From NCBI GenBank assembly GCA_030710605.1, contig CP092868.1, forward strand, positions 25,157,337-25,221,336: a stretch of 64,000 nucleotides of DNA, given 5' to 3'. Below, piece after piece: positions 40,505 to 51,222 of the stretch. How positions within the stretch are numbered: the first letter of the stretch is position 1; the number at the start of each line of letters is the position of its first letter. A model generated the notes under the pieces. It was not told the origin of the DNA, searched no databases, and saw only the letters and a list, made by a program, of their open reading frames with translations. Both the position numbers and the translations under genes were made by a program. Source of the stretch: Cordylochernes scorpioides (taxonomy: Eukaryota > Arthropoda > Arachnida > Pseudoscorpiones > Chernetidae).

Positions 40505-41335
40505 CCGCGCCATCATCAGTGAGTTAACTGCCATGAATCCCGCTCCACATTTTACAATGTGTTCCTTTGATGTAACCTCCCTTTACCTCAGTCTTCCCCA
40601 CAGTCTCATCACCGATAGTCTGGAACGGTTCCTTAGATCACAGAATGTAGATCCCCATACAACTTCTTCTATAACACAACTGACCAAACTCTGCTTAAAC
40701 ATGAACTCCTTCACATTCCTTAAAGATCACTACAGACAGATTAAAGGCTCCCCAATGGGCAGCCCTCTATCCTCTATTGTTGCAGAAATAGCCATGTCCG
40801 AAATAGACCACTGGATTACCCGTACCCTCCCCACAGATATACAAATATGGCGCCGATATATTGATGACGTTTTTTGCATATGCAGAAACGGCCAGGAGAG
40901 CACCATACTTGCAGCCCTCAATAGTTATAACCCCAACATCTCCTTCACTATGGAAATAGAGTCAAACCAGGTCATCCCATTCCTTGACATACTAATAATA
41001 CGTACCGCATCCACATTCCACACCACAGTTTATTATAAAAAACAATGTCCCCCCAGTTATACCCATTTCAATTCACACTGTCCTATTTCCCATAAAATTA
41101 ACATAATAAAAACTCTCACTAAAAGAATATTTACTCACTGCTCACTCGATATATTTAAAGAAACTGAGAGAGATCTCATCATATCGCACCTTTCTAAAGC
41201 ATCATTTCCACTTGAATATATCAACAGATATTCATATACACCTGGTCCCTCCAATCTACCTATAATTTATATATCATTATGTTTCCTGCCCTACTCCCCC
41301 TCCTCAGTCGATATAGCTAGAAGCCTCAAGACATA
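40505..41335 (+). pseudogene. PLE reverse transcriptase, N-terminally truncated
   Basis: Motif A FDVTSLYLSLPH, motif B GSPMGSPLSSIVAEIAM, motif C YIDDVFCI (catalytic DD) and the following IPFLDILI are in order; then a thumb-like region with CPISHKINIIKTL. These are PLE-specific wordings. The first RT motifs are replaced by the inverted terminus, and the end meets the mariner at 41336. It would copy the element RNA at a nicked or telomeric 3' end in an intact element. Confidence 0.85.
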
Positions 41336-42240
41336 CGAGGTGTGTTCAAAAGGTATCGCGACTTTTGAATTTTCGCGGGTTACGTATATTCGAATTTCGA
41401 TCTTTTTGTGGCTTTATGTTGGTACTCATGTCTCTCACCTATGCCGACAAGCTCGGCCATTTTGAATGTTCACTTGATTGTTGACAGCTGCTTTGCTTGC
41501 AGGTGTTTTGGATCGTCTTCGATATTTACCTATTAAAAAAATGGATCAAAGAACCTGTATCAAATTTTGTGTGAAAAACGAAATTAAGTGCGCCGATGCA
41601 TTCCGAATGTTGACTGTGGCATACGGAGAAGCTACATTGGACCGAAGCAACGTTTATCGGTGGTACAAAATGTTCTCAGAAGGCCGAGAATATGTGAACG
41701 ACGAAGAGCGTGCCGGACGCCCGAGCACTTAAACAACAGACGAAAATATTAATGAAGTGGAGAAAATGATATTGGCCAATCGTCGAATCACCGTTAGAGA
41801 AGTTGCTGAGGACCTAAACATATCGATTGGCTCGTGCCATTCGATTTTTATCAATGATTTGGGCATGAGACGGGTCGCCGCGAAATTCGTACCAAAATTG
41901 CTCAATTGCAACCAAAAACAGCATCGCATGGACATTGCTAATGAGATGTTGGACTCTGTCCGCGACGACCCAAATTTACTCCAGAGGGTCATAACTGGTG
42001 ACGAAGCGTGGGTTTATGGTTATGACGTGGAAACCAAAGCTCAATCATCTCAATGGAAGCTGCCGCACGAACCAAGACCGAAAAAAGCGCGCCAAGTTCG
42101 GTCGAATGTGAAAGTTTTGCTGACAGTTTTCTTCGGTTGCAGGGGCGTGGTGCATCATGAGTTCTTGCCACAGGGTAGAAAGGTCAATAAGGAATATTAC
42201 CTGCAAGTTATGCGCAATTTGCGCGAAGCAATCCGCCAGA
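41336..42240 (+). mobile_element. mariner transposon, 3' truncated, inside the PLE
   Basis: Left end CGAGGTGTGTTCAAAAGGTA. Transposase from ATG 41541: a helix-turn-helix region (VYRWYKMFSEGRE), an in-frame TAA at 41730 and catalytic D1 in ITGDEAWVYGYD. Sequence stops after NLREAIRQK, before D2 and D3, where PLE coding resumes. The right terminal repeat is missing. Different mariner subfamily from 13887-15005. Confidence 0.85.
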
Positions 42241-42633
42241 AACAGAACTCCTCCAACCTGCTCACATCCTTCCGTCACCCATACTAAATCGCATGCCCCC
42301 CCAGATCCCCTCCATTCTGCTGGCGCGGTCTACTCTGTCTCGTGTGAGCAATGCTCTGCCACATATATTGGCGAGACAGGTAGATCCATTGCCATCAGAA
42401 TGTCTGAGCATTCTCGAAACATCTCCAATCAGGACACCAGGTCCCTCCTTTATCAGCACACACTCAATACTGGCCATTCTTTTAACACCAACCACCCCAC
42501 CATACATTACAGACACATTCATAACCAGCACCAACGATTAGTTCTCGAGTCAATAGAATCCCACAGACATAACAGCATTAACCGTAAAATAGAACTTCCA
42601 GATGCAAATCGTGCTCTCCTGGCCTTGCAGTAA
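42241..42633 (+). pseudogene. PLE GIY-YIG endonuclease domain
   Basis: AVYSVSCEQCSATYIGETGRS gives the GxY...YIG block with the CxxC insertion, R at IRMSEHSR, then HTLNTGHSF and NSINRKIELP, to a TAA at 42633. Complete for this domain except for upstream linkage, because the mariner separates it from the RT. Confidence 0.85.
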
Positions 42634-43035
42634 TAACCTCAACAAGATAGCCAGAAACCAATATTACTTAAATAATCGCATATACAGTATTTTACATTAG
42701 TATATTTCCTTATAGTTTTAAACTCCAAACATAAAAATTCCTTGTTTACTTATTATCTCTCTAATTATAAAATAGTCATAACAAATGCAAATCCTCATTT
42801 ACATAATTTATTCCGCAAATATGTAAATAGTTATGCGTATATATTCTCTTTTTAGCCATTGTACCTGCATTATAGTGCCACGTTTGTTACTGTAATTACG
42901 CCTGTAGAAGGGTTTTTTGCCCGAAAGCTTGCTTCGATATATTTCTATTGAAGAAACTCTTCTTATTTTATTTCGTCTTGTCGTCTAAATCTTATTACAA
43001 TCCAAAATAAGCCTTAATTTTTAAAATAAACATAT

Positions 43036-43600
43036 TGTTACGTGTAAGGCCTCCAAACGATTACAACCTCCACCAATAGATGGCGCTTTCGCCTTTTTCC
43101 CTTGCTGGCTGATGTGGGAGTCGCCGACAGCTCTGTTCCCGTTTCCTGGGGAGGTTAGCTGTAAATACACTTTTATGTTGGCCCCAGGATGTAAAATAAT
43201 GTAAATACCCATTGGTTGTTGTCTAATTTAGATGTAATGTTTGGTAGTGGATGACAATAAAAAAAAGTGCTTACCAGAAGAGTAGCAGCAGCCTGGCGAT
43301 GATGGCAATGGCGAGAGTAACGACAGAAGGCCGTGCCGCCTTCTGTCGTTACTCTCGCCATTGCCATCATCGCCAGGCTGCTGCTACTCTTCTGGTAAGT
43401 CTCTCGTGTCCCCCCACCAGTGGTAAGGCCGAGAGATACTGCCAGAGGAAGGGAGTTTCCACTGGAGAGGTGGAACTCAGGACGTCTTTGGGTGGTCTGC
43501 GGGGAAAAGCTGCAGGGAAGAGCAACGGGAGTCTGAGTAGGTGAACCACGAAGGAGGAAGCGGCGTTGTCGCAAAGAACCGGTAGGGTACAGACGCGACA
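43036..43600 (+). repeat. LTR1
   Basis: 565 bp, TGTTACGTG to GACGCGACA. Contains a perfect hairpin: arms of about 62 bp at 43269-43330 and 43336-43397 around CGTGCC, the right arm ending at TCTGGTAAGT, a good splice donor. Also CAATAGATGGCGCTTT near 43075. It differs from LTR2 by several substitutions in the first 170 bp. Confidence 0.93.
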
Positions 43601-43713
43601 ACTGGTGTCAGAAGTGGGATTCTTCTTCGTGGAGGTCACCAGGAGGCCTTTTTTCTTTTAAAGTTTTTTTTAGTTGCTTAAAAAAAAGGCCCATTGACGT
43701 GAGAGGCCAAGGA

Positions 43714-43965
43714 ATGACCTCTGAACAGGACTCGCAGGCCGAAATTGTCCGGAGGATACAGGGATATCAGGAGGAGAGGGACAAATTAAAGCGTCGAACA
43801 GAGGAAGAAAGACTTCGGATAGAAAAAGAGTTCGAAGATAAAAGGCTTCTCAGAAACAAAGAAATTGAGAAGCTGCTGTCTCAAATGAAGGCCCACTTGC
43901 AGAATGAGACAGGTACGGCCGAGACAGCTTTGAATGATGTCAGCGAGGACCGGGTAGAATCCTGA
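43714..43965 (+). CDS. coiled-coil gag-like fragment, copy 1
   Basis: 83 residues from MTSEQDSQAEIVRRIQGYQE through a charged heptad-type helix (KRRTEEERLRIEKEF, KLLSQMKAHL). Starts about 110 bp after the LTR. No capsid fold, knuckle, protease or RT follows. It may supply only oligomerisation or packaging; function unknown. Confidence 0.5.
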   Translation: MTSEQDSQAEIVRRIQGYQEERDKLKRRTEEERLRIEKEFEDKRLLRNKEIEKLLSQMKAHLQNETGTAETALNDVSEDRVES

Positions 43966-44074
43966 GGACTGGAAGTCGAGCCGGGTCACATGGGGGAATT
44001 GCGTGGAGTGGAGGGCCTGAATGAGGAGCCTCCTGGACAGACCCTGAATCTACTTCACGCGGACCCGCGAAGGA

Positions 44075-44750
44075 AGCGGCCCCAGCGAGGGAAGCGGTGC
44101 CGGCGAAAGAAGCGGTGCCCTCGGGAGAAACGATACCGGCGAGAGAAGTGGTCCCGGCGAGAGGAATGGTCCCGGCGAGAGAAGTGGTCCCGGCGAGAGA
44201 AGTGGTCCCGGCGAGAGAAGTGGTCCCGGCGAGAGGAGTGGTCCCGGCGAGAGGAATGGTCCCGGCGAGAGAAGCAGTACCGGCGAGAGAAGCGGTCCCG
44301 GCGAGAGAAGTGGTCCCGGCGAGAGTAGTGGTCCCGGCGAGAGAAGTGGTCCCGGCGAGAGGAGTGGTCCCGGCGAGAGGAATGGTCCCGGCGAGAGGAA
44401 TGGTCCTGGCGAGAGGAGTGGTCTCGGCGAGAGAGGTGGTACCAGCATAAGAGGCGGTGCCGGCATGAGAAGCGCCTCCGGCACGAAAAGCGGTACCGAT
44501 ATAAGAAGCGTAATCGTCATAAGAGGCTGAGTCAGCATGAGAGGTGCCTCCGGCGAGAGAAGCTGCTCCGGCGTGAGAAGCATAACCGGCGAAAGGGGAG
44601 GCTCCGGCGAGAGGGACGGCTCCGGAGAAAGGGGCGGCTCCGGCGAGAAAGATTGGCTCTGGCGAGATAGGCGGCTCCGGCGAGAAAGGCGATTCCAGCG
44701 AGATGGGCAGTTCCAGCAAAAGAGGCGGCACCAGCGAGAAGCGTGACATC
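44075..44750 (+). repeat. 18-bp minisatellite, copy 1
   Basis: GGTCCCGGCGAGAGAAGT repeated with variants (ggaatg, ggagtg, agcagt). Several frames on both strands are open because the unit is a multiple of three, giving GPGERS-, REKWSR- or LAGTTS-type hexapeptides. Confidence 0.92.
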
Positions 44751-44806
44751 TGGGCGACGGAAGCGATGAGGCCGGATCGGGACGATCCGCCTTGAGGGAG
44801 AGGCAG

Positions 44807-45371
44807 TGTTACGTGTGAGGCCTCCAAACGATTACAACCTCCGCCAATAGATGGCGCTTTCGCCTGTTTCCCTTGCTGGCTGATGTGGGAGTCGCCGACT
44901 GCTGTGGTCCCGTTTCCTGGGGAGGTTAGCTGTAAATACACTTTTATGTTGGCCCCAGGATGTAAAATAATGTAAATACCCATTGGTTGTTGTCTCATTT
45001 AGATGTAATGTTTGGTAGTGGATGACAATAAAAAAAAGTGCTTACCAGAAGAGTAGCAGCAGCCTGGCGATGATGGCAATGGCGAGAGTAACGACAGAAG
45101 GCCGTGCCGCCTTCTGTCGTTACTCTCGCCATTGCCATCATCGCCAGGCTGCTGCTACTCTTCTGGTAAGTCTCTCGTGTCCCCCCACCAGTGGTAAGGC
45201 CGAGAGATACTGCCAGAGGAAGGGAGTTTCCACTGGAGAGGTGGAACTCAGGACGTCTTTGGGTGGTCTGCGGGGAAAAGCTGCAGGGAAGAGCAACGGG
45301 AGTCTGAGTAGGTGAACCACGAAGGAGGAAGCGGCGTTGTCGCAAAGAACCGGTAGGGTACAGACGCGACA
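44807..45371 (+). repeat. LTR2
   Basis: 565 bp, almost identical to LTR3 over the first part. Same internal hairpin. Confidence 0.93.
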
Positions 45372-45486
45372 ACTGGTGTCAGAAGTGGGATTCTTCTTCG
45401 TGGAGGTCACCAGGAGGCCTTTTTTCTTTTAAAGTTTTTTTTAGTTGCTTAAAAAAAAAAGGCCCATTGACGTGAGAGGCCAAGGA

Positions 45487-45738
45487 ATGACCTCTGAACA
45501 GGACTCGCAGGCCGAAATTGTCCGGAGGATACAGGGATATCAGGAGGAGAGGGACAAATTAAAGCGTCGAACAGAGGAAGAAAGACTTCGGATAGAAAAA
45601 GAGTTCGAAGATAAAAGGCTTCTCAGAAACAAAGAAATTGAGAAGCTGCTGTCTCAAATGAAGGCCCACTTGCAGAATGAGACAGGTACGGCCGAGACAG
45701 CTTTGAATGATGTCAGCGAGGACCGGGTAGAATCCTGA
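45487..45738 (+). CDS. coiled-coil gag-like fragment, copy 2
   Basis: Same 83 residues as copy 1. Upstream A-run is two bases longer than in copy 1. Confidence 0.5.
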   Translation: MTSEQDSQAEIVRRIQGYQEERDKLKRRTEEERLRIEKEFEDKRLLRNKEIEKLLSQMKAHLQNETGTAETALNDVSEDRVES

Positions 45739-45849
45739 GGACTGGAAGTCGAGCCGGGTCACATGGGGGAATTGCGTGGAGTGGAGGGCCTGAATGAGGA
45801 GCCTCCTGGACAGACCCTGAATCTACTTCACGCGGACCCGCGAAGGAAG

Positions 45850-46500
45850 CGGCCCCAGCGAGGGAAGCGGTGCCGGCGAAAGAAGCGGTGCCCTCGGGAG
45901 AAACGATACCGCGAGAGAAGTGTTCCCGGCGAGAGGAATGGTCCCGGCGAGAGAAGTGGTCCCGGCGAGAGAAGTGGTCCCGGCGAGAGGAGTGGTCCCG
46001 GCGAGAGGAATGGTCCCGGCGAGAGAAGCAGTACCGGCGAGAGAAGCGGTCCCGGCGAGAGAAGTGGTCCCGGCGAGAGTAGTGGTCCCGGCGAGAGAAG
46101 TGGTCCCGGCGAGAGGAGTGGTCCCGGCGAGAGGAATGGTCCCGGCGAGAGGAATGGTCCTGGCGAGAGGAGTGGTCTCGGCGAGAGAGGTGGTACCAGC
46201 ATAAGAGGCGGTGCCGGCATGAGAAGCGCCTCCGGCACGAAAAGCGGTACCGATATAAGAAGCGTAATCGTCATAAGAGGCTGAGTCAGCATGAGAGGTG
46301 CCTCCGGCGAGAGAAGCTGCTCCGGCGTGAGAAGCATAACCGGCGAAAGGGGAGGCTCCGGCGAGAGGGACGGCTCCGGAGAAAGGGGCGGCTCCGGCGA
46401 GAAAGATTGGCTCTGGCGAGATAGGCGGCTCCGGCGAGAAAGGCGATTCCAGCGAGATGGGCAGTTCCAGCAAAAGAGGCGGCACCAGCGAGAAGCGTGA
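45850..46500 (+). repeat. 18-bp minisatellite, copy 2
   Basis: As copy 1 but one unit shorter and with a one-base loss (CGATACCGCGAG), so the frame differs from copy 1. No selection for one frame is apparent. Confidence 0.92.
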
Positions 46501-46560
46501 CATCTGGGCGACGGAAGCGATGAGGCCGGATCGGGACGATCCGCCTTGAGGGAGAGGCAG

Positions 46561-47125
46561 TGTTACGTGTGAGGCCTCCAAACGATTACAACCTCCGCCA
46601 ATAGATGGCGCTTTCGCCTGTTTCCCTTGCTGGCTGATGTGGGAGTCGCCGACTGCTGTGGTCCCGTTTCCTGGGGAGGTTAGCTGTAAATACACTTTTA
46701 TGTTGGCCCCAGGATGTAAAATAATGTAAATACCCATTGGTTGTTGTCTCATTTAGATGTAATGTTTGGTAGTGGATGACAATAAAAAAAAGTGCTTACC
46801 AGAAGAGTAGCAGCAGCCTGGCGATGATGGCAATGGCGAGAGTAACGACAGAAGGCCGTGCCGCCTTCTGTCGTTACTCTCGCCATTGCCATCATCGCCA
46901 GGCTGCTGCTACTCTTCTGGTAAGTCTCTCGTGTCCCCCCACCAGTGGTAAGGCCGAGAGATACTGCCAGAGGAAGGGAGTTTCCACTGGAGAGGTGGAA
47001 CTCAGGACGTCTTTTGGTGGCCTGCGGGGAAAAGCTGCAGGGAAGAGCAACGGGAGCCTGAGGAGGTGATCCACGAAGGAGGAAGCGGCGTTGTCGCAAA
47101 GAACCGGTAGGGTCCAGACGCGACA
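46561..47125 (+). repeat. LTR3
   Basis: 565 bp; small differences from LTR2 near the 3' end (GGTCCAGACG for GGTACAGACG, TTTTGGTGGCC). Confidence 0.93.
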
Positions 47126-47193
47126 ATATATTATGGATTGCTCTATATTCAGAATAAATAATATGTGAAGGTTATTCACATATCAAAACGAAG

Positions 47194-47268
47194 GTTCCAA
47201 CGCGGGATTCAATCCCGGTTCATGGCTGTCGGGAATCGAGGGTGTTACCTACTCGTCCACCGAGTTCT
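47194..47268 (-). repeat. tRNA-like SINE head
   Basis: Minus strand AACTCGGTGGACGAGTAGGT (A-box-like), GGGATTGAATCCC (B box) and GCGTTGGAA end. Stems are incomplete. Related to 13797-13873 and 58660-58712. Confidence 0.5.
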
Positions 47269-47625
47269 TTTTGGATAAGTAAAGTGAAGAATAAAACACG
47301 GCTGATTCCACACTCGTCTTTTCAGTGATACGTTAACTTATGTACGGTGTGGCCACTGGACATGTGTCGGACCTGGAGGTTGTTGTTGGGTTCAGTGCTA
47401 CCTGGAGTATAGGAGCTCCATCTATGCTTCTTACCTGTGGTGAATCTGTATAAGACCGGTGGTTTAATAAAGCTGTATGTGAGTGGGTACAATACCCCGG
47501 ACCTGGAGGCTGTTGTTGGGTTCTATGCTGCCTGGAGTATAGGAGCTCATCTATGCTTCCTTCCAGTGGTGAATCTGTATAAGACCTGTGGTCTTAATAA
47601 AGCTGTATGTGTTTTGTATAATTTT
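47268..47625 (+). mobile_element. unclassified retroelement 3' end with two 131-bp units
   Basis: Inverse copy of 60-785: GGCTGATTCCACACTCGTCT, then GGCCACTGGACATGTGTCGG, then units with GTATAGGAGCTCCATCTATG and TTTAATAAAGCTGTATG. The plus strand holds the polyadenylation signal. Confidence 0.75.
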
Positions 47626-47639
47626 ATGTAACAATTCAT

Positions 47640-47945
47640 TTATTAGTTTATATTGAAAACTAAAAAGGCGTATCCTGACCTCTCACATGAGCATTTAAGA
47701 TTATAGAACGCCATCTAGTGGAACAAAAATTAACTAAACGTTGATTTGGCTTGTTCAATAAAAGTTTTCAACCCAATTTATTTATAAATAAAGAAAAAGC
47801 CAACCGGGTATGCATTTCGGGCTGTTGACCCTCGTCACATTGTTTCAGGCTGTACCTCTACGAATAAATATTTAGTCCAAAAGGCATCCTGAGAAATCAA
47901 GAAATATCAAACCCAAATATTTGTATAATTACGCTTTAAACAAAA
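47640..47945 (-). mobile_element. degenerate H-type PLE terminus
   Basis: AGAACGCCATCTAGTGG, TTATAAATAAAGAAAAAGCC and a decayed ribozyme (minus: GTGACGAGGGTCAACAGCCC, GAAATGCATACCCGG) with stem I lost. Confidence 0.6.
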
Positions 47946-48724
47946 TAATAAATTTATAAATATATTTATTTATATAACAGTTGCAAACAAGACACGCTAT
48001 ATCCGATCTGGATAATTGCGCGTAAAACTATTTACAATAATTGTAGTAGAGTACGTAACAGAATTGTCAAAAAGAAAATACACAATTAAGAAAAAGAGCA
48101 TTGAATAAACATATACATTAAACAAATAAGCAACAACATAAACAGATAGAAGAAACCACAAGGTAGTTATTTACAATAGGTTAAGCAATGATGGAAGTTG
48201 ATTTAATGAAGTTATCTGTAATAATTAGTATCGTGGAGAGAGAAAGTTGATCAAGTTGAGTTATTTACAATCAGTTATTTTCTAAGTAACTTATTAATTA
48301 TTTACATTGATACAAGTCGCATAGTAGTGTAGTTCCTCAAGCTGCATGGAACTGTCTATTTATAATAAAAAGTCTGCAGAACCTATTAAATTTCATATAT
48401 CTTTCCCTATTATAAACTATTTGACCCAGATAGGTTCTTTCCATCTTGATCTGTTGATTAAAAATATATTACTTTTTTGATTATATTTTTTAGGTTCCAA
48501 TATATTGTCAAGTGGCTCTGCGACTCCGGTCACAAGAGACCCGATGGGATACCTGTCAATCATCCCTGGACTCGGGGGGGACAGATGTGAGGGGTTCTCG
48601 GAATCTTATCGGCAAATAAGGAAAACGGGACGGTGGCTGACCACTCTCATTATTTTTACCTTGGGATAAGTTGTTTTTATCATCTGACTCTTTCTCCCTA
48701 TTAAATACCTCTAGTAGATAATTT
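47946..48724. other. no recognised gene
   Basis: AT-rich to 48490, then a more GC-rich stretch 48510-48660 (GGCTCTGCGACTCCGGTCAC, GACTCGGGGGGGACAG). I cannot assign it. Confidence 0.45.
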
Positions 48725-49275
48725 TATTGGAGAACTAGAAGATAAATATACACATTTTTATAATAAATTAATTATTCCCAAATTCCCCAGAGCAGCAGCT
48801 TTATACACCCAAGATAGTGGACATTTCTGCTGCTGTGATGGAGATGTATGGAGACATCTGAGGCTCTTCATTGGACACGACAAAAACAACAGAAAATTGA
48901 CATGGACCCAGAACACCAGTTTACACACCCAAGATAGAGGACATTGCTGTGATAGAGATATAGAGACATCTGAGGCTCTTCATTGGTCACAACAACCACA
49001 ACAGAAATTTGACATGGACCCAGAGCAGCAGCTTTACACACCCAAGATAGAGGACATTGCTGTGATAGAGATGTATAGAGACATCTGAGGCTTTTCATTG
49101 GACACAACAACAACAGAAAATTGACATGGACCCAGAACAGCAGCTTTACACACCCAAGATAGAGGACATTGCTGTGATAGAGATGTATGGAGACATCTGA
49201 GGCTCTTCACTGGACACAACAACAACATTCTCAAATTTGCCCTCGCTTTATTTATCTCCGCGACAATATTATGAT
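48725..49275 (+). mobile_element. LINE 3' array inserted in an older repeat
   Basis: 48725-48789 and 49229-49275 together match 4141-4225 (TTTTATTGGAGA, ATAATAAATTAATTATTCCC, TTTATTTATCTC). Between them are four LINE 3' units (about 118 bp) with GACATGGACCCAGA. CAAATT flanks the insert as a possible target duplication. Confidence 0.75.
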
Positions 49276-49689
49276 TAAAAATATAATCAGAAAATATATT
49301 TATAAAGTTTTTTTTATCTAGATGACCTAGAAGTGTTCAATAACGTTATTTTAGGTAAGGTACATGTAGATTAGTTGTAGATGAAGGAGGTTCTACAGAG
49401 CTGTTAGTAGGGACGTGACTCAGAAGCACCTGGAAGGATCTCCATTGATCACCCTGAAGCCATTTCATTAGCTAAGTGGCTGTGTGGTATTTATGATCTC
49501 ATATATCTTGAGGTAAAATGGAACATTTTACAATTTATCTTCGCTATGATTTATTAAAACTAATTTAGATGATGACAGGAAATCTTAAATACCGTCTATT
49601 TGACATTAAATATTCCAAAATATTCTATAGTAAATTGCTATAAAATGTACATATTTGAATTAATGTTTAGCGCAATAACGTACCATCCA
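49276..49689. other. no recognised gene
   Basis: AT-rich, with a segment near 49380-49500 of balanced composition. No frame or repeat match. Confidence 0.45.
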
Positions 49690-50395
49690 TAAATATAGTG
49701 GAAACTCCCTGTAAATGACACCTAATTGCAGAGATAATTTGTTCTTTATAGCGAGAGGTGTCCTCTTACTGGAGAATTGCTACAGTAGAACCTCTCTGGA
49801 AAGGACACCTAATTGCAGAGACAATTTGTTCTTTAGCGAGAGGTGTCCTCTTACCGGAGAGTTGCTACAGTAGAACTTCCCTGTAAAGGACATCTAATTG
49901 CAAAAACAAAGTGTTCTTTAGAGAGAGGTGTCCTCTTACTAGAGAGTTTCTAAATACAGTTGAACCTCCCTGTAAAGGGCACCTGATTACAGAGACAAAG
50001 TGTTCTTTAGGGAGAGGTGTCCTCTTACTGGAGAGTTGCTACAGGAGAGCCTCCCTGTAAAGGACATCTAATTACAGAGACAAAGTATTCTTTAGGGAGA
50101 GGTGTCCTCTTACAAGAAGTTGCTACAGTAGAACTTCCCTGTAAAGGACATCTAATTGCAAAAACAAAGTGTTCTTTAGGGAGAGGTGTCCTCTTACTAG
50201 AGAGTTTCTAAATACAGTTGAACCTCCCTGTAAATGGCACCTAATTACAGAGACAAAGTGTCCTTTAGGGAGAAGTGTCCTCTTACCAGAGAGTTGCTAA
50301 ATTGTAAAAATGATAATTTTGTAAATTAAAACTGTCCTTTTTAAAGAGGTTACCTTTAGAGCGAGTGTCGTGTCGTGTAGGTTCTACTGTATATG
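49690..50395. repeat. MITE-type array, about 90-bp units, seven or so
   Basis: Same family as 28544-28860: GTAAAGGACACCTAATT, GAGAGGTGTCCTCTTAC, CAGTAGAACCTCCCTG. It ends GGTTCTACTGTA, the inverse of its start, so the array as a whole has MITE ends. Confidence 0.85.
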
Positions 50396-50842
50396 TTATG
50401 ATAAAGTGATATTGAGATAAATTATTTTCTTGTTTTTTATTTATTTATGAGTATTGTGCTAAAATTTGGAATACATGAGTATTTATGGTAATGTTATTTA
50501 TATATTTAATATCAAATCAGACGCGATTTCCCAACAAAGAATGCTTACGTCAAGCAACAACACCAAAATCAGAGAACTATTTAACAAAAACTATTGAAAA
50601 AACAAACAATGAAACATATAAAAATATATACATATTATGGTGTATTTAGGTTGATTTAAAAGTAGAAATATATTTTAGACTTTATTTATTTAAATGACTT
50701 TTATTATATTACACCGTTGTAGATGCAAGCTTAAAAATTACAAGTTTACAATCGAATTATATGATGATAAATTATATGTTATGATATATACAATATATCG
50801 CAGAGAATCTGTGGATTTAATATTATTATTATAATAATATAT
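50396..50842. other. no recognised gene
   Basis: Very AT-rich. Nothing supported. Confidence 0.5.
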
Positions 50843-51169
50843 TGTTGCACCAGGTTGCGGCTTGGCAGACTCTTCAGGCATTATTCTCTCCTGTGCTGGG
50901 TCTTGCATCTTACCAGAGCGTGTTTCAACCATCCTACAAATTTATATAAGGGAATAATGAGATAAGTCTACTTTAAGTAGCCTCCAGAATCATTTATTTA
51001 TTTTCTCACATCAAAGAGAGCAGTGAAGTCACACGTGTAACTAAATACAAATGATGATAATCTAAATAATCTGTTTTAAATAAATATCATAGAATATAAA
51101 AATATATAATTTAAATTTCAAATATAATAAAAATAATATAAGAAATACGCCATTAATCATGATGTAACA
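50843..51169 (-). repeat. 3' LTR of the 50843-56011 element
   Basis: 327 bp. It also contains the first 30 gag codons (MVETRSGKM from 50932), as expected if gag begins in the LTR. Confidence 0.95.
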
Positions 51170-51222
51170 CTTCCCCCTCTCCAGAGGTCGTCACGTCCTC
51201 GTGAGTTACCTCATCAATTCTC

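Larger units (their letters stand above)
39640..43030 (+). mobile_element. Penelope-like element with inverted ends, split by a mariner
   Basis: An inverted copy of the 3' end (about 39640-40504, minus) is followed on the plus strand by the RT (40505-41335), an inserted mariner (41336-42240), GIY-YIG (42241-42633) and the 3' end (42634-43030). Both ends carry CTGCAGAAGGG or CTGTAGAAGGG with CCCGAAAGCTTGC. Such an inverted 3' part upstream of the RT is typical of PLEs. The N-terminal part of the RT is missing. Confidence 0.88.
43036..47125 (+). mobile_element. tandem LTR element: LTR-interior-LTR-interior-LTR
   Basis: Three 565-bp LTRs, two interiors (1206 and 1189 bp), and one pair of ATAT duplications at the outer edges (43032-43035, 47126-47129). 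After each of the first two LTRs, TGGTGTCAGAAGTGGGATT equals the complement of a tRNA-Leu 3' end with CCA. A purine tract GAGGGAGAGGCAG precedes LTR2 and LTR3. Interiors encode only a coiled-coil fragment plus an 18-bp minisatellite. Non-autonomous. Confidence 0.93.

Noticed and set aside
43251..43544. Proteins inside the 565-bp LTRs on both strands
   Set aside because: They come from the palindromic hairpin and flanks; the same frame appears on both strands because of the inverted arms.
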